Below, piece after piece: positions 33,400 to 34,248 of a DNA stretch of 34,248 bases. The translations under genes and the position numbers were made by a program. Position 1 is the first letter of the stretch, and every line of letters begins with the position of its first letter. Source of the stretch: Zygnema cylindricum (taxonomy: Eukaryota > Streptophyta > Zygnematophyceae > Zygnematales > Zygnemataceae); the NCBI GenBank assembly GCA_037447655.1, contig JBBHKE010001351.1, positions 154,931 to 189,178 on the forward strand, given 5' to 3'. A model generated the notes under the pieces. The model searched no databases. It was given only the letters and a program-made list of their open reading frames with translations, and was not told where the DNA came from.

Positions 33400-34248
33400 C
33401 GACAAAAAAAGAAAATGACAAAAAGATAAAAATGACAAAATTCAGAAACGACAGAGAATTAAGAAAACAAAACTAGAGAGAAAATGATACAACTAGATCA
33501 CAAAATTAGGAAAATGACAAAAAAATAAAAATGACAGAATAAGGAAATGACAGAGAATTAGAAAAAAAAAATACAAGAAAAATGATAAAAAAATAGACGA
33601 CGAAAGTAGGAAACTGACAAAATTAAGAACACGAGAAAATGAAATGACAAATTCGGAAAATGACAAAAGTAGGAAACATTAGTATGAAAAAATTAGGGAA
33701 ATGGCAAAACAAAGAAAAGGACAAAAAGTAAGAAAAAAAAAGAAAGCCAAAATAAGGGAAGAGGAAAAGATAACAAAAAAAATAAAATAACAGGAAAGCG
33801 ATAAAAAAAAGGAAAAATGAAAAAAAAGGAAAATAAAGAAAAAGACAAAATAAGGAGAAGGACAAAATGAAGAAAAGGTTGGCAAGGTGAAAAAAAAAAG
33901 AAAAGGATAAACAAAAAAATATATGGAAAAGGGACAAAAAAGGGGAAAAAAACGGAATAAGAAAAAAAAATAAGGAAAATGACAAAATAAGGAATACAAC
34001 AAGGGAAGAAAGAGGGAAAATAGGGAAAATTACAGATACAGTATTAATTATGCTGAAAATAAATGTAGAAGTATAAAAAAATAATGTACATGAAAAAAAA
34101 CTAAAAAGAGAAAAGTATGTTTGGAAATTTATGAAATTATGGTTCTTTTAGTGAAAATAAAAGTAAATAGAGGGAGGGTGAACAGGGAAGGGAGGGAGGG
34201 AAGGAGAGTGATAGACGGACAGAGAGAGGGTGAGGGGGGAAGGGAGGG
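33400..34248. other. A-rich intron-like sequence and terminal purine tract
   Basis: Repeated GACAAAA/GAAAATGACAAA motifs fill 33400-34020, probably an intron of the minus-strand gene. From 34171 to the window edge a GGGAGGGA purine tract reads as polypyrimidine on the gene's strand. No exon is recognised here. Confidence 0.5.

Noticed and set aside
33623-34002. Phe/Leu/Ser-rich minus frames as membrane proteins
   Set aside because: They are translations of GACAAAA-type A-rich repeats on the opposite strand, probably intronic.

Overview
The window is nuclear eukaryotic DNA. It has spliced genes with short AT-rich introns ending in T-tracts plus AG, long purine/pyrimidine tracts, non-LTR-type retroelement remains and several non-autonomous DNA transposons. 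A land plant or close streptophyte relative is the best guess. That guess rests on a protein with two W-x-N-x-A PAS-like segments reminiscent of the plant DUF7950 family and an LxLxL (EAR-type) motif. I cannot name the species or lineage. There is one assembly gap of 10 N at 17529-17538.

Layout. (1) About 490-5333, plus strand: a six-exon gene for a highly charged, low-complexity protein with a conserved-looking helical C-terminus; its start is unresolved and exon 3 carries an in-frame TGA. (2) About 6190-7535, minus strand: a decayed reverse-transcriptase C-terminal/endonuclease fragment. (3) 7540-11670: non-coding DNA with a TA microsatellite, an imperfect hairpin and a 770-bp terminal-inverted-repeat element. 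(4) 11671-23337: a transposon-rich block dominated by a direct duplication of about 4.46 kb (12231-17178 and 18860-23337). The left edge of each copy holds an odd foldback element with interlocking inverted arms. Copy 1 also carries a 481-bp hAT-like MITE with an 8-bp target duplication, and copy 2 preserves the empty site. (5) 23821-26109, plus strand: an uninterrupted 762-codon gene for a probable nuclear PAS/DUF7950-like regulator, whose ATG lies only about 480 bp from the end of repeat copy 2. (6) 26110-31000: AT-rich intergenic DNA with repeat fragments. (7) 31003-31820, plus strand: a second fragment of the same retroelement. (8) 31812-33378, minus strand: the 3' exons of a spliced gene of unknown function. 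Its last exon runs into the retroelement fragment and now stops there.

The three cellular genes show no sign of forming a pathway. The history of the middle is readable from nested insertions: the foldback element inserted first, the 4.46-kb block was duplicated, and the hAT-like MITE then entered copy 1 only. I found no CRISPR, rRNA or tRNA gene, and no evidence for a defined new molecular system. The most notable items are the gene truncated by the retroelement fragment, the interlocked foldback element, and the two-PAS/EAR-motif protein with its asparagine-glycine repeats.
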